This document shows positions 9,359 through 21,378 of a stretch of 64,000 nt of DNA, in pieces (position 1 is the first letter of the stretch; each line of letters opens with the position of its first letter). Location of the stretch: assembly GCA_030710605.1 (NCBI GenBank), contig CP092876.1, positions 59,464,252 through 59,528,251 of the forward strand, read 5' to 3'. This DNA comes from Cordylochernes scorpioides. Taxonomy: Eukaryota; Arthropoda; Arachnida; Pseudoscorpiones; Chernetidae. Position numbers and translations under genes: made by a program. Below the pieces are notes generated by a model that was not told the DNA's origin, made no database searches, and worked only from the letters and a program-made list of their open reading frames with translations.

Positions 9359-10685
9359 TACAAGGTATGTCCCATAAGTTCCCGGACTGGGTCCATAAAA
9401 AAAAAAGATAAGATTTTTTTTTAATTTTTTTATTAAAACTTTTCAAAGTAATCCCCCCTTGCTTCAAAGCACCAGCGCCATCGTTTCTCTCAATTGTCGA
9501 AACAGTTTTTATAGGCCTTATTTGGAATGCTCTTCAATGCCAGCAGCGATTTTTCTATTTTGTCTTCCCTGGTGTCAAAATGTCTTCCTTTTAGAACTGC
9601 TTTGAGTTTGGGGAACAGGAAAAAGTCATTTGGTGCGATGTCTGGGGAATAGGGTGGTTGAGGTAGGATTTCTGTCCCGTTTTTCGCCAAAAAACTCGTC
9701 ACCAAGTGCGCTGTGTGAGGGCGGGCAATGTCATGGTGTAGGATCCAGTCACCATTAGTCCATTTTTCTGGCCTTTTTTTCGAGTTGCTTCCCTTAGACG
9801 GCGAAAAATGCTCAAATACATTTCCTTAATAACTGTTTGGCCTGCAGGAAGATACTCGTGATGAACAATGCCCTTGTTATCCAAAAAAGCGACCAGCAAC
9901 ACCTTGTTTCTGGATATCAATATCCTGGATTTTTTGGGTCTAGGCTCACCCTGACCTCTCCACTCGGCAGATTGACGCTTGGTTTCAGGGTCATAGCCAT
10001 AGACCCATGTCTCATCGCCTGTGATTATCTTGTCTTTCCATTCCGGATCCGTTCTTGTCATTTTAAACATGTCTTCACAGGTTGCAAGCCGACACAGATT
10101 TTGCTCATTAGTGAGGAATCTTGGGATGCATTTTGCAGGAGTCTTTTTGAGCTTCAAATCTTCGGTTACGATCTTTCCAATCGTTGTTTTAGAGATGCCT
10201 GTGTCTTGCTCTAGCTCCAGCAAAGTGGTTTGAGGATTTTCTTTTATCAAATCGGTGATTTTTTGCACATTTTATCAGTACTTTGAAATTTTGGGCGTCC
10301 TTGACGAGGAGCATCCTCAATAGAAATTCGGCCAGCTTTAAATCTAGAATGCCATTCAAAAACAGTTGTTTTCTTTGGGGCGTCATTGGGGAATGCTTTA
10401 TTAAGCATTTCAAAAGTTTCGGTTGCTAATATTTGAAGTTTCACACAAAATTCTATGCAAATCCTCTGCTTCAATTTTTTCCCATCGTAAAATCGCCGCA
10501 GCGCTAGGTGTGACCTTTAAATAAATTAGAATTACCTTGGCGCGCGCGCACCTACCGACTCGATATTGGTACCACCGTGTTGCCAGATATTTTTTTTCTA
10601 TAATAAACAGTCAAATTTATTTACATTTTCCATTTATTTATTTTTTTATGGACCCAGTCCGGGAACTTATGGGACATACCTTGTA
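9359..10685 (-). mobile_element. Mariner-family transposon with intact ends
   Basis: 1327 bp. Terminal inverted repeats of about 40 bp begin TACAAGGTATGTCCCATAAG on both sides, with TA at each edge. The minus-strand transposase is nearly complete but frameshifted. Well-preserved ends mean it could still be mobilised by a related transposase. Confidence 0.93.
9490..10474 (-). pseudogene. Mariner transposase, frameshifted
   Basis: Three frames carry one protein. 10247-10474 is the N-terminal helix-turn-helix (MKQRICIEFCVKLQ). 9699-10268 is the linker plus the first catalytic Asp in ITGDETWVYGYD. 9490-9705 is the C-terminal part with PYSPDIAPNDFFLFP, including the third Asp. The second Asp region (HHDIARPHT type) is readable only across the break near 9772-9780, a run of seven T. 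The other break is near 10265. Motifs fit the DD34D mariner class. Few lesions and intact TIRs suggest a fairly recent copy. Confidence 0.88.
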
Positions 10686-10744
10686 TATACCAAAAGTGGC
10701 GCATCTCCCTTTGTGAAAATGTATCAAAACAATTAATTTCGGTT

Positions 10745-11388
10745 TATCACCTCAGCGTATAAAGCGTAATGGAAGTGATTAATAATGACCCAAATGAGCC
10801 AACATTTTACTTTGTACTGGGGTGATAGACTTAAATGCATTATTTTAATGCATTTTAAAAGGGATGGGTGTCACTTTTGATACACAAATAATATCCTCCC
10901 ACTACCCTAAATATATTTATATCACGCGGAGTGTGTAACCTTAGTCCAGGGGTCGGCAAACTTTTGCGTCCGAAGAGTCAAAAATTACTATTTACAAATT
11001 TTCAAAGTTTTTAAGAGCCACAAATCTGTTTCTTGCCAACAATAAATATTAATCGCATAAATAATATTTGCGTATAGAACTATATAAAGAGCCGCAGCTT
11101 TACATCCAAAGAGCCGCATGTGGCTCGCGAGCCGCAATTTGCCCACCCCTGCCTTAGCCTTCATTAGTGGTTGTAAAGAGGGTGATTCCTAAACTACAAG
11201 GTAAGTGATATATATCTCTGGTTTTCATAAATAATTATGTTCCAAATGTGACACCTATCCTATTTTGAAATGCATTAAAACAATGAATTTAAGTCTATTA
11301 CTCTAGTAAAAAACGTAATGGTGTCTTATTTGGGTCTTTCTTTATGACTTCCGTTACGTTTTGTACACCGGAGTGAAAAACCTATATA
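10745..11388. repeat. Large imperfect inverted repeat
   Basis: Arms 10745-10886 and 11238-11388 are reverse complements at roughly 75-80% by eye, sharing the GGGTGTCAC and TAGACTTAAAT words. The interior 10887-11237 holds a short unique core and a hAT MITE. Probably a non-autonomous foldback transposon. The core recurs at 12361-12475. Confidence 0.75.
10947..11151. mobile_element. hAT-type MITE, copy 1
   Basis: 205 bp starting CAGGGGTCGGCAAAC and ending CACCCCTG, with the GAGCCGC-rich interior common to this widespread hAT family. Flanked by 8-bp duplications CCTTAGTC (10939-10946) and CCTTAGCC (11152-11159), as expected for hAT. Other copies at 43074 and 48273. Confidence 0.88.
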
Positions 11389-11716
11389 TATATATTTATC
11401 ATTAATTTAGAATTAATATGCATACACACAATTTACAATTACACTGTTGTATATAAATCTCTCTCTCTATCTTTCATAGATAAAATAATAATTTATAATA
11501 TTAAATATAATTATTAGCTGTATATATACTGAATGCAATATTTAAATCAAAGATACAATTCTTTCATTGCCTTGTAGAACGAGATGGTGTACGCGTGCTC
11601 GCATGTGTTAGTAAAAAAACACAAACATCCTCGATAAAGAGAGGCGGGTTGCCCCTCGAAATATTGTAACAATAGAATAATTATAAATCCAATATATGCA
11701 TCTAATATATATGTGG
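11389..11716. other. AT-rich spacer, no gene seen
   Basis: Contains short (TA)n and (CT)n tracts. Nothing recognised. Confidence 0.5.
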
Positions 11717-11969
11717 TGTTACGACAAGAAAGCTTCGACAAACGCCGTGGTGGCAAGCAGGGTTAGCTCGGCCTCATGTATTCACCCCAAGGATGGCTGA
11801 GGGGGGTCGATTGACCAGTCAAGAAGGAGATGCTTATCTGGTGGTCAGGAGTGAAGTCATCTTCCCTGTATGTAACTAGCTTTGTTCTCCATAAGTCACG
11901 AAGGTAAATAAAGAGAAGTCGAACAGAGATCTTTACCGATCCCGCGTGCTTATTTGGTCATCCTTGACA
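11717..11969 (+). repeat. Isolated LTR-like sequence
   Basis: Starts TGTTACGAC, has AATAAA near 11909 and ends CTTGACA, followed at once by TGGCGGTGGCC, which looks like a TGG-led primer-binding site. No matching second LTR or internal region is present. It is either a truncated gypsy element or a near-solo LTR. No target duplication found. Confidence 0.4.
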
Positions 11970-11988
11970 TGGCGGTGGCCGTGTAACA

Positions 11989-12360
11989 ATATTATTCCTC
12001 TATGGAGAAAAAATATGTTACATTTCTCCTTAACTTTACATCTCATTTAGAAGCAATAAACAAATCATTAACACTGAGTATATTATCTGGAAAGGGGAAA
12101 GTCACCGGGGAAAAAAATAGGGAAAGAAAGAAGCATTCAACGTCCTTTTCGTTCAAAATAAGGATAACAACGATAATGTGACACAATCAGTATTGTTATG
12201 ATGCTAGGGAGATAGCTATAGTTCTGTAGGCGTTTTTGTCATATATGAGAAAGTAGAGAATATTCAAAACTGTCAAATAAAACATGGCGTTGCTGCTGAA
12301 TGCGGGAAACTACATGTTGGTAAATCCTTCAACGGCTGCCAAAGGGTGAAATTACCGTTA
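11989..12360. other. Spacer, no gene seen
   Basis: AT-rich, nothing recognised. Confidence 0.5.
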
Positions 12361-12475
12361 CATATATATCACGCGGAGTGTGTAACTTTATCCTTCTTCG
12401 GTGCTGGTGAAGAGGATGTTTCCTAAACTACAAGGCTGGGATGATATATCTCTGGGGGGGCTTCATAAATAATTA
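12361..12475. repeat. Paralogue of 10915-11232 lacking the hAT MITE
   Basis: Both begin ATCACGCGGAGTGTGTAAC and continue through CCTAAACTACAAGG to TTCATAAATAATTAT. The copy at 10915 is split by the hAT MITE with its 8-bp duplication; this one is not. It therefore represents the empty site. Confidence 0.8.
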
Positions 12476-12745
12476 TTGATTTTTTATTGAAGGATTCGTT
12501 AAGTTGTGATACCTTTTCCCGAAGCTACTGACAAACGAGTACTCTTGTCTTTTGCGAACAACCTGAGGACACAGTGCCGTCGCCTTACGCTCAGTTTTTG
12601 AAATAGTGGAAGCACTACCGAGGAATTTCTGTAATATGTTTGTCGATATACCCACTGTTACATAAAAGGATTCGTACATTATTATGTCAGAATATATTGG
12701 CCGCAGGCTTTGGGGATCCAAACCCGATACATTTTGTGGAAACAT
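12473..12745 (-). other. Unassigned 90-residue ORF
   Basis: The minus-strand ORF begins MFPQNVSGLDPQ. The region 12540-12740 is less AT-rich than its flanks. I recognise no domain, and the upstream DNA has no clear promoter. It could be a decayed transposon fragment or chance. Confidence 0.15.
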
Positions 12746-13438
12746 GGCCCTTCTTGAACTGCTTAAACTGCAGTTGACTTGAGGAAGACAACTCTACTGA
12801 ATGCCTGCTGCAAGGACGATAAATTTGACATATTGTTTTTTTGTGTTTTGATTAGGCGTAATTCGCCTATACTTGTGCTTTGATGGAACATTACAATTGC
12901 ATCCGTTCGCGGACACAGTGCACTGTTAGAGTTAACCGTTACCCAATACTAAAATTTTAGACGAGCCAACGTATTCGTTATTTGTTAAATTTTAAAGCTA
13001 GACTGTTTAGGGGAAAAAGTGGCGTGGAGAAAACGTATCAGGAACCACACTATAGCCAACCTCTGTGCAGCACTAGCTTGTAAATCCATTTTCTAACCAA
13101 ATAGTAAACATCATCAAACAGAGCACCACTAAATAAACCCCACACACTTGGCTATTTTGACTTTAGGATGCAGTCTAGAGGAAGGTTTGAGTCGGTGCCA
13201 TTCGGCGCACATACTTCCCACGGCTGCTGCTGATTGTGCTAATTGGACGTCCTCAAGGCCAAGTCCGGATGTCAGCCGCCTCTAAGGAGGAAGCAATTAC
13301 TTCATTGATTTCAAACTGGCGGCGGCACTCGCCGCCTTCTACGTCGTAAGCCAGTAAGACGCCTCTTTTATTTTTTAACTGAAGTTTTTAAGTTCTGGAG
13401 AATCCCTTCCTCTCTGGTGCCATATGTTCTATAAATAT
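12746..13438. other. Spacer, no gene seen
   Basis: Includes a small perfect hairpin TAGGCG-TAATT-CGCCTA near 12854 and a GC-rich patch 13190-13370 of unknown origin just before gypsy element 2. Confidence 0.4.
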
Positions 13439-13675
13439 TGTCGCGGAGATAAATAAAGCAAGGGCAAGTTTGGGGATAATTAATTTATTATAAGGGGTTT
13501 TTATAGGGAGATGGATAAAGTAGAACTTACCCCAAGTTAAGGTTAATCCTAATGAGGGACGTCAGCTCCCCCCCGCCGGCCAGATTCCCCAGAACCCCTC
13601 ACACCCGGTGTCCAGCGATGATTGACAAACGTCCCATGGGGCCTCTCGTGATTGGAGCCGCTGGGCTTCTTGACA
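13439..13675 (-). repeat. 3' LTR of gypsy element 2
   Basis: Read on the minus strand it starts TGTCAAGAAGCCC and ends CGCGACA. Identical to 18494-18730. Confidence 0.96.
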
Positions 13676-13692
13676 TTATTCCCTCCTTAGAA
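13676..13692 (-). promoter_or_regulatory. Polypurine tract of gypsy element 2
   Basis: On the minus strand, AAGGAGGGAATAA abuts the 3' LTR, the position of the plus-strand primer. Confidence 0.75.
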
Positions 13693-13712
13693 AAAAAACA
13701 GCGACCCGCTGA

Positions 13713-15866
13713 TTAGCTTGTCTCAGCCCTTGTTCTGGAAGGAAATTTATCACGGCTGGTGTTCCCTAGCAGAATAGAATGTTGTTCTTCAGGGTCCAGG
13801 TAGGGCTTCATCCGAATGACATGGACGATATCCTTGGCTTTCCGTGATCGGGGAGAGGGGTCCACGGGCTCTACTTCATACGTAACTTCTGAAAGCTTCT
13901 TGGTCACCTTATAGGGACCGAAGTATCTCTTCAGTAGCTTTTCTGATAGTCCTACTTTTCGGATGGGAGTAAAAACCCACACAAGATCATCCTTCTGGTA
14001 ATAGACTGGAGTATGTTTCTGGTCGTATAGTCTACGGTCTTTCGCCTGTGATTGTAGAAGGCGTGATCGGGAGAGTTGACGCGCTTCCTCAGCTCTGGTC
14101 ACAAGTTCTCCAACGTAGTCGTTAGAGATCTCATCTGGTAGGTAGGGTAGTACGGCATCGATGTAGGTCTCGGCCTCGCGGGCGTGGACAAGAAAGAACG
14201 GGGTGTAGCCGGTCGCCTCCTGTTTAGCAGTGTTGTAAGCAAAAGTTACATAGGGCAAAACTTGGTCCCAGTCCTTCTGCTCAACACCTGTGTACATGGA
14301 CAGCATGTCTCCCAGAGTTTTGTTGAACCTTTCAGTCAGGCCGTTGGTCTGGGGATGGTAGGCCGTTGTAAATCTGTGCACAATTCCGCACAGAGCATTG
14401 ATCTCTTTTATTACTTGAGAAATGAAATTTCTGCCGCGATCTGTTATCATTTCTCTAGGAGCTCCATGCTTCAAGATGACGTCTTCAACCAGGAACTTAG
14501 CTGTTTCGATTGCTCCTCCGTCTGGGATTGCTTTCGTTATGGCATACCTTGTCATATAATCGGTGCACACAATGATCCAACGGTTTCCATCTTTAGAAAC
14601 TGGAAATCTTCCAAGGAGATCAACCCCGACTTTATAGAATGGTTTTTCTACGGGCGGTATGGATACAAGTTGTCCAGCCGGACGTCGAGGTAATTTCTTC
14701 CTTCGTTGACACTCCCGACAATGGCTTACATATTGGCGAACAGTTCTATAAAGGCCAGGCCAATAGAATCGTTTTTTGACTTTGTCATACGTCCGGGCGA
14801 AACCCAAATGCCCAGCTGTAGGAGCATCATGTAAATCTGCCATAACTTCCGATCTTAAGTGTTTAGGGATCATCATAAGCCAGGGTCTTCCAGTTGTGCT
14901 ATAGTTTTTCTTGTATAAGATGCCGTCGATAATGCTGAATTCCTTTCTGGTGTAGCCCGAGTTTAAATTATCGATTATTTTAGCTAAATCCGGGTCTTTA
15001 GTCTGTTCTATATCGACGTTGGTTAGTGACATCACAGCACTTGGTTGATCGTTCTCAAGCGGGCTCCTTGACAGACAATCGGCATCCTTATGTTTGCGTC
15101 CGCTCTTGTAGATAACGGTCACGTCAAATTCTTGCAACTTCAGCGCCCATCTTGCCAAACGGCCAGAAGGATCTTTCTGCCCTACCAACCAACATAGAGA
15201 ATGATGGTCAGTGACAACCGTGAATGGTCGACCAAACAAATATGGGCGGAATTTGCTAATAGACCAGACTACAGCAAGGCATTCTTTTTCCGTTGTAGAA
15301 TAGTTATTTTCAGCCTTTGTCAAGCTTCTAGATGCATAAGCTATAGGCCGCTCCTTTCCACCTTGTATTTGTAGAAGAACAGCTCCAATACCATATCCGC
15401 TTGCATCCGTGTGTAGATGGGTATCAGCGGATTCATCAAAGTGTCCTAAGACAGGCTCTGAAATTAGAGCTGTTTTAAGGACTTCAAACGCTTTCTCTTG
15501 AGCTGCATCCCAATAAAATTGTTTTTCAGTCTTCAGTAGGTCATGCAAAGATCTAGCTTTGCCGGCAAAGTTCTCAATAAATCTTCGGTAATAGGAACAT
15601 AATCCAAGAAAGCTCTTCAGTTCATAGATATTCCTTGGCCTCGGAAATTTAGAGACGGCTTCAACTTTATCTGGATCTGGATGAATTCCATTGGCGTCAA
15701 CAAGGTGTCCCAAAATCTTTATCCTCCTTGATCCAAAAAGACACTTTTTGTGGTTCAAGCTTAGTCCAGCTTTCTGGATGTAGCTCAATACAAGTTGTAG
15801 ACGACGTAGATGTTCCTCAAAGGTAGGTGCGTAAACTACGATGTCGTCCAGGTAGCAAAGGCACAT
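13713..15866 (-). CDS. pol: Pol C-terminal part: RT end, RNase H, integrase
   Basis: The 717-residue frame begins inside RT with [12 protein letters not shown] (YLDD box). It continues through the RT thumb, RNase H ([37 protein letters not shown]) and a full integrase. The integrase has a zinc domain ([19 protein letters not shown]) and a core with Asp in GVDLLGRF, Asp in ITDRGRNF and Glu in [11 protein letters not shown], then a basic C-terminus ending near VIRMKPYL. All catalytic residues are present. The N-terminal Met is arbitrary: the true product is a Pro-Pol polyprotein, cut here by the one-base shift near 15890. Confidence 0.93.
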   Translation of the reverse strand: MCLCYLDDIVVYAPTFEEHLRRLQLVLSYIQKAGLSLNHKKCLFGSRRIKILGHLVDANGIHPDPDKVEAVSKFPRPRNIYELKSFLGLCSYYRRFIENFAGKARSLHDLLKTEKQFYWDAAQEKAFEVLKTALISEPVLGHFDESADTHLHTDASGYGIGAVLLQIQGGKERPIAYASRSLTKAENNYSTTEKECLAVVWSISKFRPYLFGRPFTVVTDHHSLCWLVGQKDPSGRLARWALKLQEFDVTVIYKSGRKHKDADCLSRSPLENDQPSAVMSLTNVDIEQTKDPDLAKIIDNLNSGYTRKEFSIIDGILYKKNYSTTGRPWLMMIPKHLRSEVMADLHDAPTAGHLGFARTYDKVKKRFYWPGLYRTVRQYVSHCRECQRRKKLPRRPAGQLVSIPPVEKPFYKVGVDLLGRFPVSKDGNRWIIVCTDYMTRYAITKAIPDGGAIETAKFLVEDVILKHGAPREMITDRGRNFISQVIKEINALCGIVHRFTTAYHPQTNGLTERFNKTLGDMLSMYTGVEQKDWDQVLPYVTFAYNTAKQEATGYTPFFLVHAREAETYIDAVLPYLPDEISNDYVGELVTRAEEARQLSRSRLLQSQAKDRRLYDQKHTPVYYQKDDLVWVFTPIRKVGLSEKLLKRYFGPYKVTKKLSEVTYEVEPVDPSPRSRKAKDIVHVIRMKPYLDPEEQHSILLGNTSRDKFPSRTRAETS

Positions 15867-17152
15867 GTTCCATTTAAGACTGCCCAGAACACTATCATCC
15901 TTTCAAACGTTGCTGGAGCGTTGCAAAGACCGAAGGGCATTACTTGGAATTCATACAGCCCATCTGGAGTGATGAAAGCAGTTTTCTCCCTGTCTTTTTC
16001 GTCCACTTCAATCTGCCAATACCCGGACCGAAGATCCATCGTGGAGAAGTAACTAGAGCCGGCTAAACTGTCCAAGGCATCGTCAATGCGTGGCAGCGGG
16101 TAAACATCTTTTTTTGTTATCTTATTTAATCGACGGTAATCTACGCAGAATCTCCAGGTCCCGTCTTTCTTTCGAACTAGAATAACTGGAGATGACCAAG
16201 GACTTTCAGAGGGCTTCACGATGTGATTTTCAATCATCTTGTTCACTTCCTCTTGAATTAGTCGTCGTTCACTTGGTGCTACTCTATAGGGCCGCTGTTT
16301 GATAGGAGACTGGTCGCCTGTGTTTATCTTGTGCTTCACAGTACTGGTGGGCTTAATAGGAGTACTCCCAAAGTCAAATATGCCAATAAACTCGTCAAGG
16401 CATGAAACAAGCTGTAACCTTTGAATTTCAGACAGCCCTGGATCTAGAGTAAGGTTTATCTTCTGTGACCATTCACGTGACTTTAGCTGCGTTTCTTGTA
16501 ACTTATCGCTGGATTCAATAAGACTGCAGATATTCCCATTCTCATAACTTTCCATGGTGCACATATTCATTCCTGATGGAATCAGTTGCGGCCAAGACGC
16601 TCCATTCGCCACCCAAATGCTACCTCGGCCGTGTCGAAATGTAACCAATGAGTTTGGTATAAGAACTTTCTTTCTTAATAATAAGTCCTTAGAAGTTGAG
16701 ACTAAAACATCTCTAACACCACATATTTCTTCGTTTATCACACTGATCTTCTTTATTGATTTAGGCGGGATGACAAAGTCGTCGGAAGCAAACAATCTCT
16801 GGTTTTCCTCCTCTCGAGATTCCAGGACGGAGGTTTCCCCGAGATGGAGTTCATTTCTGCCACAATCAATGACCGCTTCGGTGGCCTTGAAGAAGTCCCA
16901 TCCAAATATGATGTCATGGCTGCATTCCACCATAACAACGAATTCAAATGAGATATTCAGACCATTAACTTCTATGTTCAGGACACATTTTCCTAGGGTC
17001 TCTATTAAATTTTTGTTTGCAGCTTTAAGAATGGGACCTGGTTCTTTGAAGAGAGGTGTCTTTAGTTCGCGTCGAAATTTGTCTGAAATAACAGAAAAGT
17101 CGGCTCCTGAATCCACCAATGCTTTAATTTTGCGTCCATTTATTTCGACCAT
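15836..17152 (-). CDS. pol: Protease and N-terminal RT of gypsy element 2, frameshifted at end
   Basis: 438 residues. The protease active site is [14 protein letters not shown] near residues 11-24, with [17 protein letters not shown] closing the domain near residue 95. A linker and then RT fingers/palm follow, up to [14 protein letters not shown]. The frame then loses homology and stops at 15836, 31 bases into the next frame. The frame is open upstream of the first Met for about 30 codons and overlaps the end of gag, so Pro-Pol is probably made by frameshifting from Gag. Confidence 0.92.
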   Translation of the reverse strand: MVEINGRKIKALVDSGADFSVISDKFRRELKTPLFKEPGPILKAANKNLIETLGKCVLNIEVNGLNISFEFVVMVECSHDIIFGWDFFKATEAVIDCGRNELHLGETSVLESREEENQRLFASDDFVIPPKSIKKISVINEEICGVRDVLVSTSKDLLLRKKVLIPNSLVTFRHGRGSIWVANGASWPQLIPSGMNMCTMESYENGNICSLIESSDKLQETQLKSREWSQKINLTLDPGLSEIQRLQLVSCLDEFIGIFDFGSTPIKPTSTVKHKINTGDQSPIKQRPYRVAPSERRLIQEEVNKMIENHIVKPSESPWSSPVILVRKKDGTWRFCVDYRRLNKITKKDVYPLPRIDDALDSLAGSSYFSTMDLRSGYWQIEVDEKDREKTAFITPDGLYEFQVMPFGLCNAPATFERMIVFWAVLNGTCAFATWTTS

Positions 17153-17238
17153 AACAAAATTTTCTTTTAATTTAGCGGCGATATACCCTGGAGGATTTTC
17201 CTCAATGGCGACCTCACCCCCGTTAGAAGCCGCTCCAC

Positions 17239-18393
17239 TTAGTTTTTCACATTCTGAGGCATGGGAGAACGGCTGAAACGACGGGCTGGCGACTGGGATT
17301 GTCTTCGGGCTGGCGACCTTGCGCGGCTTGGATGTGGGGAAGAGCTCCGGTAGAAGTACGTCGAGGTTTGGGGCGTTACATAGTCGTCGTCGGCGTCATA
17401 TCTCGGGGGTCGACTCGAAAATCCAACATTTCTTCCTTCTCCGCCATTCCTTGACCTGGCTTCAGCGAAGACCTGCCGTCGTTCCCTACAATAACGGACG
17501 ACATGTCCGGGTCGTCCGCAGTGGAAGCAGATAGGTTTGTCGTCGTAGGTTCTCCAATGTTCCGTTTTCCTGGGTTGGGTTGGTCGGTCGATATTATAAT
17601 AGGGCGTTCGTGGTTGTTGTTGTACCACGTTGACTTGTGGTCTGGTAGGTTGTAGAGCACGGCTGACCTCTTCCCTCACAGTCTGTTCCAGGGCGTTCAC
17701 CTCTCGGAGAGGATTGATCACTTCAGGTGCTGAGAGAACCTTTTGTATCTCTTCTCTAACGATGCGGCGAATTAACGCGGCCAAGTCGTCTGAGTCGTCA
17801 ACACACGAAATGGGCATTACGTTTGACAACCTGGCGAATTTCGTACGGCCGATCCTGCGCTGCTTGACGGTTGTCAGATGACGGCAAAACTTCAGGATCT
17901 CATCTACTGTCTGTATGTCTTTCGCCACCAATACCTGGTATGTGTCCTCCGAAATTCCCTTTATAATGTGAGCAACTCTCTCACCTTCTTCCATGCGAGG
18001 GTTTACCTGGTGGCAGAGACTAAGAATCTCCTGGATGTATGACTCGCTGGATTCCTCGGCCTTCTGTGCTCTTGACTTCAGAACTTCCTCGGCGCGTCGA
18101 GCAGAATCCTCTTGCAGTCCGAACACACCGCGGAATGCGTCTTCAAAGCTTCTCCACGAGTTGAGTGATTCTTCGTTATTATCAAACCACCTTCCAGCAG
18201 TTCCGTTCAAGTAAAATACGACGTTGGCAAGCTTCATGGTCTCGTCCCATCTGTTGTACGTCGACACTCTCTCGTACTCTTTCAACCACTGTCCAGGGTT
18301 TATATTTCCATCTCCAGAAAAGGTAGAAGGATCTCGTTGGCGCTGACAAGGGAGGTAGGATCCGCTAACAGTAGGTCTGTGGTCGTCTTCCAT
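17239..18393 (-). CDS. gag: Gag polyprotein of gypsy element 2
   Basis: From ATG 18393 the product has 384 residues. A capsid region includes [18 protein letters not shown] and [13 protein letters not shown] basic linker and one zinc knuckle [14 protein letters not shown] follow, then an SR/RRSP-rich tail. The frame stays open upstream through the primer-binding site into the LTR (to 18522), so a non-AUG or LTR start is possible, as in gypsy element 1 where the gag ATG lies in the LTR. It would form the cytoplasmic particle and bind RNA. Confidence 0.9.
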   Translation of the reverse strand: MEDDHRPTVSGSYLPCQRQRDPSTFSGDGNINPGQWLKEYERVSTYNRWDETMKLANVVFYLNGTAGRWFDNNEESLNSWRSFEDAFRGVFGLQEDSARRAEEVLKSRAQKAEESSESYIQEILSLCHQVNPRMEEGERVAHIIKGISEDTYQVLVAKDIQTVDEILKFCRHLTTVKQRRIGRTKFARLSNVMPISCVDDSDDLAALIRRIVREEIQKVLSAPEVINPLREVNALEQTVREEVSRALQPTRPQVNVVQQQPRTPYYNIDRPTQPRKTEHWRTYDDKPICFHCGRPGHVVRYCRERRQVFAEARSRNGGEGRNVGFSSRPPRYDADDDYVTPQTSTYFYRSSSPHPSRARSPARRQSQSPARRFSRSPMPQNVKN

Positions 18394-18473
18394 TTCTATT
18401 AGTTGTGGCAAAGGTTGAAGAATTGGTTCACGTCCCTGTAGACGTCGACTTCTTCGAAGTTCCGTCACGCTAC

Positions 18474-18488
18474 CCAGCGTCTCCGCCA
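18474..18488 (-). promoter_or_regulatory. Putative primer-binding site of gypsy element 2
   Basis: TGGCGGAGACGCTGG on the minus strand lies five bases inside the 5' LTR end. Similar in pattern to the site at 3924-3938. tRNA not identified. Confidence 0.45.
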
Positions 18489-18493
18489 AAATA

Positions 18494-18730
18494 TGTCGCG
18501 GAGATAAATAAAGCAAGGGCAAGTTTGGGGATAATTAATTTATTATAAGGGGTTTTTATAGGGAGATGGATAAAGTAGAACTTACCCCAAGTTAAGGTTA
18601 ATCCTAATGAGGGACGTCAGCTCCCCCCCGCCGGCCAGATTCCCCAGAACCCCTCACACCCGGTGTCCAGCGATGATTGACAAACGTCCCATGGGGCCTC
18701 TCGTGATTGGAGCCGCTGGGCTTCTTGACA
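18494..18730 (-). repeat. 5' LTR of gypsy element 2
   Basis: 237 bp, identical by eye to 13439-13675. Confidence 0.96.
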
Positions 18731-18734
18731 ATAT

Positions 18735-19339
18735 AATAAAGGAACCTTATATACTGAACCTATAGTTTGGAGACACCGCAACGTTTGTAAACCTCCATTT
18801 TTTAATAGGCTGTTCTTTAAATTACCTTTTACTATATACGTCTAAGTGATGGGTTGTCCAAGATATACGTTCTGGTATCTATATAATGTTCCAGTGTCCT
18901 TGACTTATATGCAGTTTGTTCGAGTTTTTATTACTTTAATAATTCTGTGTGTATTTTTGTATGATATTTGACCAAGAATAAATGGTCACGTGTTTACATT
19001 TATTGTGTATATATTTTCGTTGGAAATAAAGTGTGTTAGTTGTGTTGTGTAAGACCAGTGCTTAAAGAGGGGTTGATTAGATCCTGGGGGGGTCCGCTAC
19101 ATTCAAAGGGAAGACTCGCGCGTCAACTATACCTCAAGTTTATAGTTGAAAGAGCGAATTACTGAAACCAGCGAAGTTTACGGAACACAGCTGGACGGAT
19201 GTAGTTGGGTTAATTCTAAATCCCATTATGTTCAGAAATTGACTCTAATCGTTTTTGATTTTTTTTCGTCATTGTGGGAGAACATTTTGCTATATGGTCT
19301 ATTAATACCACAGGTTTTTGGAGATGAGTTTCTTTTCGT
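18735..19339. other. AT-rich spacer, no gene seen
   Basis: Nothing recognised apart from a G-run near 19085. Confidence 0.5.
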
Positions 19340-19990
19340 TGTACTGTCAGGGTGCCAGGAATGACTACCAATGGGATCCTGCTATCAAATGAAATGGCAT
19401 CTCAAACCATGCCCAGGATGTCACCAGACACGTTTGCGACGGTCATCAGGACAGTAAGAAAGAGGACTCGTCACTAAAGTCTATACGTCCTCAGTCAGCG
19501 TAGTTCCAAGTTGATCGCTCCCGACACCACTGTAGTCAGACTTGTCGGTGTATAGGTTTGAGGAGTAGTCATCGTAACGATCGGCGAGCTCTTAGATTCT
19601 GCTCTCTCAGTCGTCTGTTGATGGTCGTTTTGGACACTATAGTGTGCCGGTCACACGTTGGATGGTAGATAACGTCGAATCCGGGCTGCGACAGCCATTC
19701 TGACAACCGCTCTGTCCTCCTGTTCTGTTGTGTCCCTTGGTCGACCGCTGCCGTCCTGACGTTGCATTCTTCCGTTGTTGACCCTCTCTTGCCAACATTG
19801 TCTAATAGCTGCGTCACTTCGATACAGATGTCGCGTGATTAGTCGATTTGACCAACCAGCCTCTTTCAATCCAATGACACGACCTTTTTCAAACTCTGAC
19901 ATATGTTCGTAATGAGCACGAATTTTTCGGCGAGGTATTGATACAGTAGGAATAGGCTTACTGCAAAAAAAAAAAATGTAAACGGAAATT
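19340..19990 (-). pseudogene. Tc1-like transposase remnant
   Basis: The minus strand encodes the N-terminal paired-type helix-turn-helix of a Tc1-like transposase: 19651-19902 with EKGRVIGLKEAGWSNRLITRHL and GRMQRQDGSGRPR. The linker TTINRRLREQNLRARRSLR follows in 19569-19817. Downstream to 19340 the middle of the catalytic domain is readable in broken frames; the last catalytic acidic residue is missing. Frames alternate, so at least two indels are present. A poly-A run near 19967 marks the 5' flank. The enzyme class performs cut-and-paste transposition at TA. Confidence 0.8.
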
Positions 19991-20480
19991 CTGAAAATCA
20001 GATCGTGCCGCGCCGAATATTGAGTCTAGAATACTCGCGCTGGGTGCGCAGTTGAGATGTGCTGGAGCTTTTTCTATACATATATCGACCACCAAATTTC
20101 GATCATTTGCATTGTTTGGACGAAACGTCTTTGTATACGTATTTGATATAAATCGGACAACTCCTTCCTGGTAGGTCGTTTTTTTTATTATATAATGTAT
20201 TTGGTATATATATATTTAATAAATAAATATATAAAGATTTTTCTTCTTGGATCCATTATCAGTTTCAAAAGGTACTAAAGAGTGTCGAATAAAAATAAAA
20301 TATATTATTTTAAAGCTCAGCCTGTGATTCAGACCCATGAATCACGCAAATACTTTATTTTACCTTAGTTGGACGATTTACAAACGCGACCAAAATAATA
20401 GGGTGACAGCATTCGGAGCAGCAGGTGTTAGCACTATTGACACCGCCGAGTAAATTACTATTTATCATATTTTATAGCTA
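19991..20480. other. AT-rich spacer, no gene seen
   Basis: Nothing recognised. Confidence 0.5.
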
Positions 20481-21351
20481 CAGGGTGTTTCATTTTAAAA
20501 GAACGATTTAAGTGTTTTATTAAAATATCTATGTTTGTAAAACTTTCTATGTTTAAGCCTTGACGTTTAGAAACAGCCTTGCATCGATGTTTCCAGGAAA
20601 TAAAACTTAGAATATTTTGATCAATACCATTCCAACAGTCCTAAACGACTTGCCAGAGACTATCTAGCGTCTTCGGTTTTATATATCTAATAACAGTTTT
20701 CAGCAAGCCAAAAACAACAAAAATACATAGGGGTCAAGTGTGCGGATTTTGCAGGGATGTGCTTAAAAGGGATGTACGAAATGCCGCTTTCATCCATCTT
20801 TTCATCCAGATATTGACGTGTTAAACGTAAGGTGTGACTCGTGACTTTATCCTGGTTTAGTCACACGGATCTTGAGTCACTTGGATACAAAAGATGAGTT
20901 TTTTGGTAGATTTGCTATTTATCTTGACATTTGGGTCCACCTTCTTTATTGGAAGCTTCCCAGTGTAGCAGAAACCTGCAACGATCCACCTTGAGAAACT
21001 TTCCTTGCATTACTTGACCCAGTTCTGAAAGGTGTTTATTTGAGAGTTAGTGTAGTAAATGGCAGCGGGGTTAGTTGCAATCATTGAGGTAAACCCATGC
21101 CTTGTCCAGTGTAACAACATTCTTCCATTTTTTACCTGCCAGGTACTTTCGATAATAGAGCATTTCGAGTAAACGAGTCTTTATCTTTGGAAAGTCCTAA
21201 AACGTAATCTTTTACAAAATCACTTATAATTTTGAGCCTTTCTGATATTTGAAAATCGTTTTTTCATGAAATATAAATCAATCCTTGTTCTTTCGAATGA
21301 ATAAAACATCACTCGAATCGCACGTTTCTTTCACGAAATGGAACACCCTGT
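20481..21351 (-). mobile_element. Degraded IS630/mariner-superfamily element
   Basis: Inverted ends CAGGGTGTTTCATTT (20481) and AAATGGAACACCCTG (ending 21350) bound 870 bp, with TA at the left edge. The minus-strand interior translates in broken frames to transposase-like text ending in WNGIDQNILS and SWKHRCKAVSKRQG, typical of the C-terminus of this superfamily. Many stops; long dead. Confidence 0.65.
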
Positions 21352-21378
21352 TTATATTTTGTACCAGTTAAAACATAC

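Larger units (their letters stand above)
13439..18730 (-). mobile_element. Ty3/gypsy LTR retrotransposon 2, very young
   Basis: 5.29 kb element on the minus strand. LTRs 13439-13675 and 18494-18730 are 237 bp and identical by eye. ATAT is duplicated at both edges (13435-13438 and 18731-18734). Gag, protease, RT, RNase H and integrase are all present and nearly open. The only Pol break is a one-base shift near 15890, inside RT. Identical LTRs indicate insertion very recently. Confidence 0.96.

Noticed and set aside
14184-14693. 169-codon plus-strand ORF inside gypsy element 2
   Set aside because: Antisense shadow of the integrase coding region.
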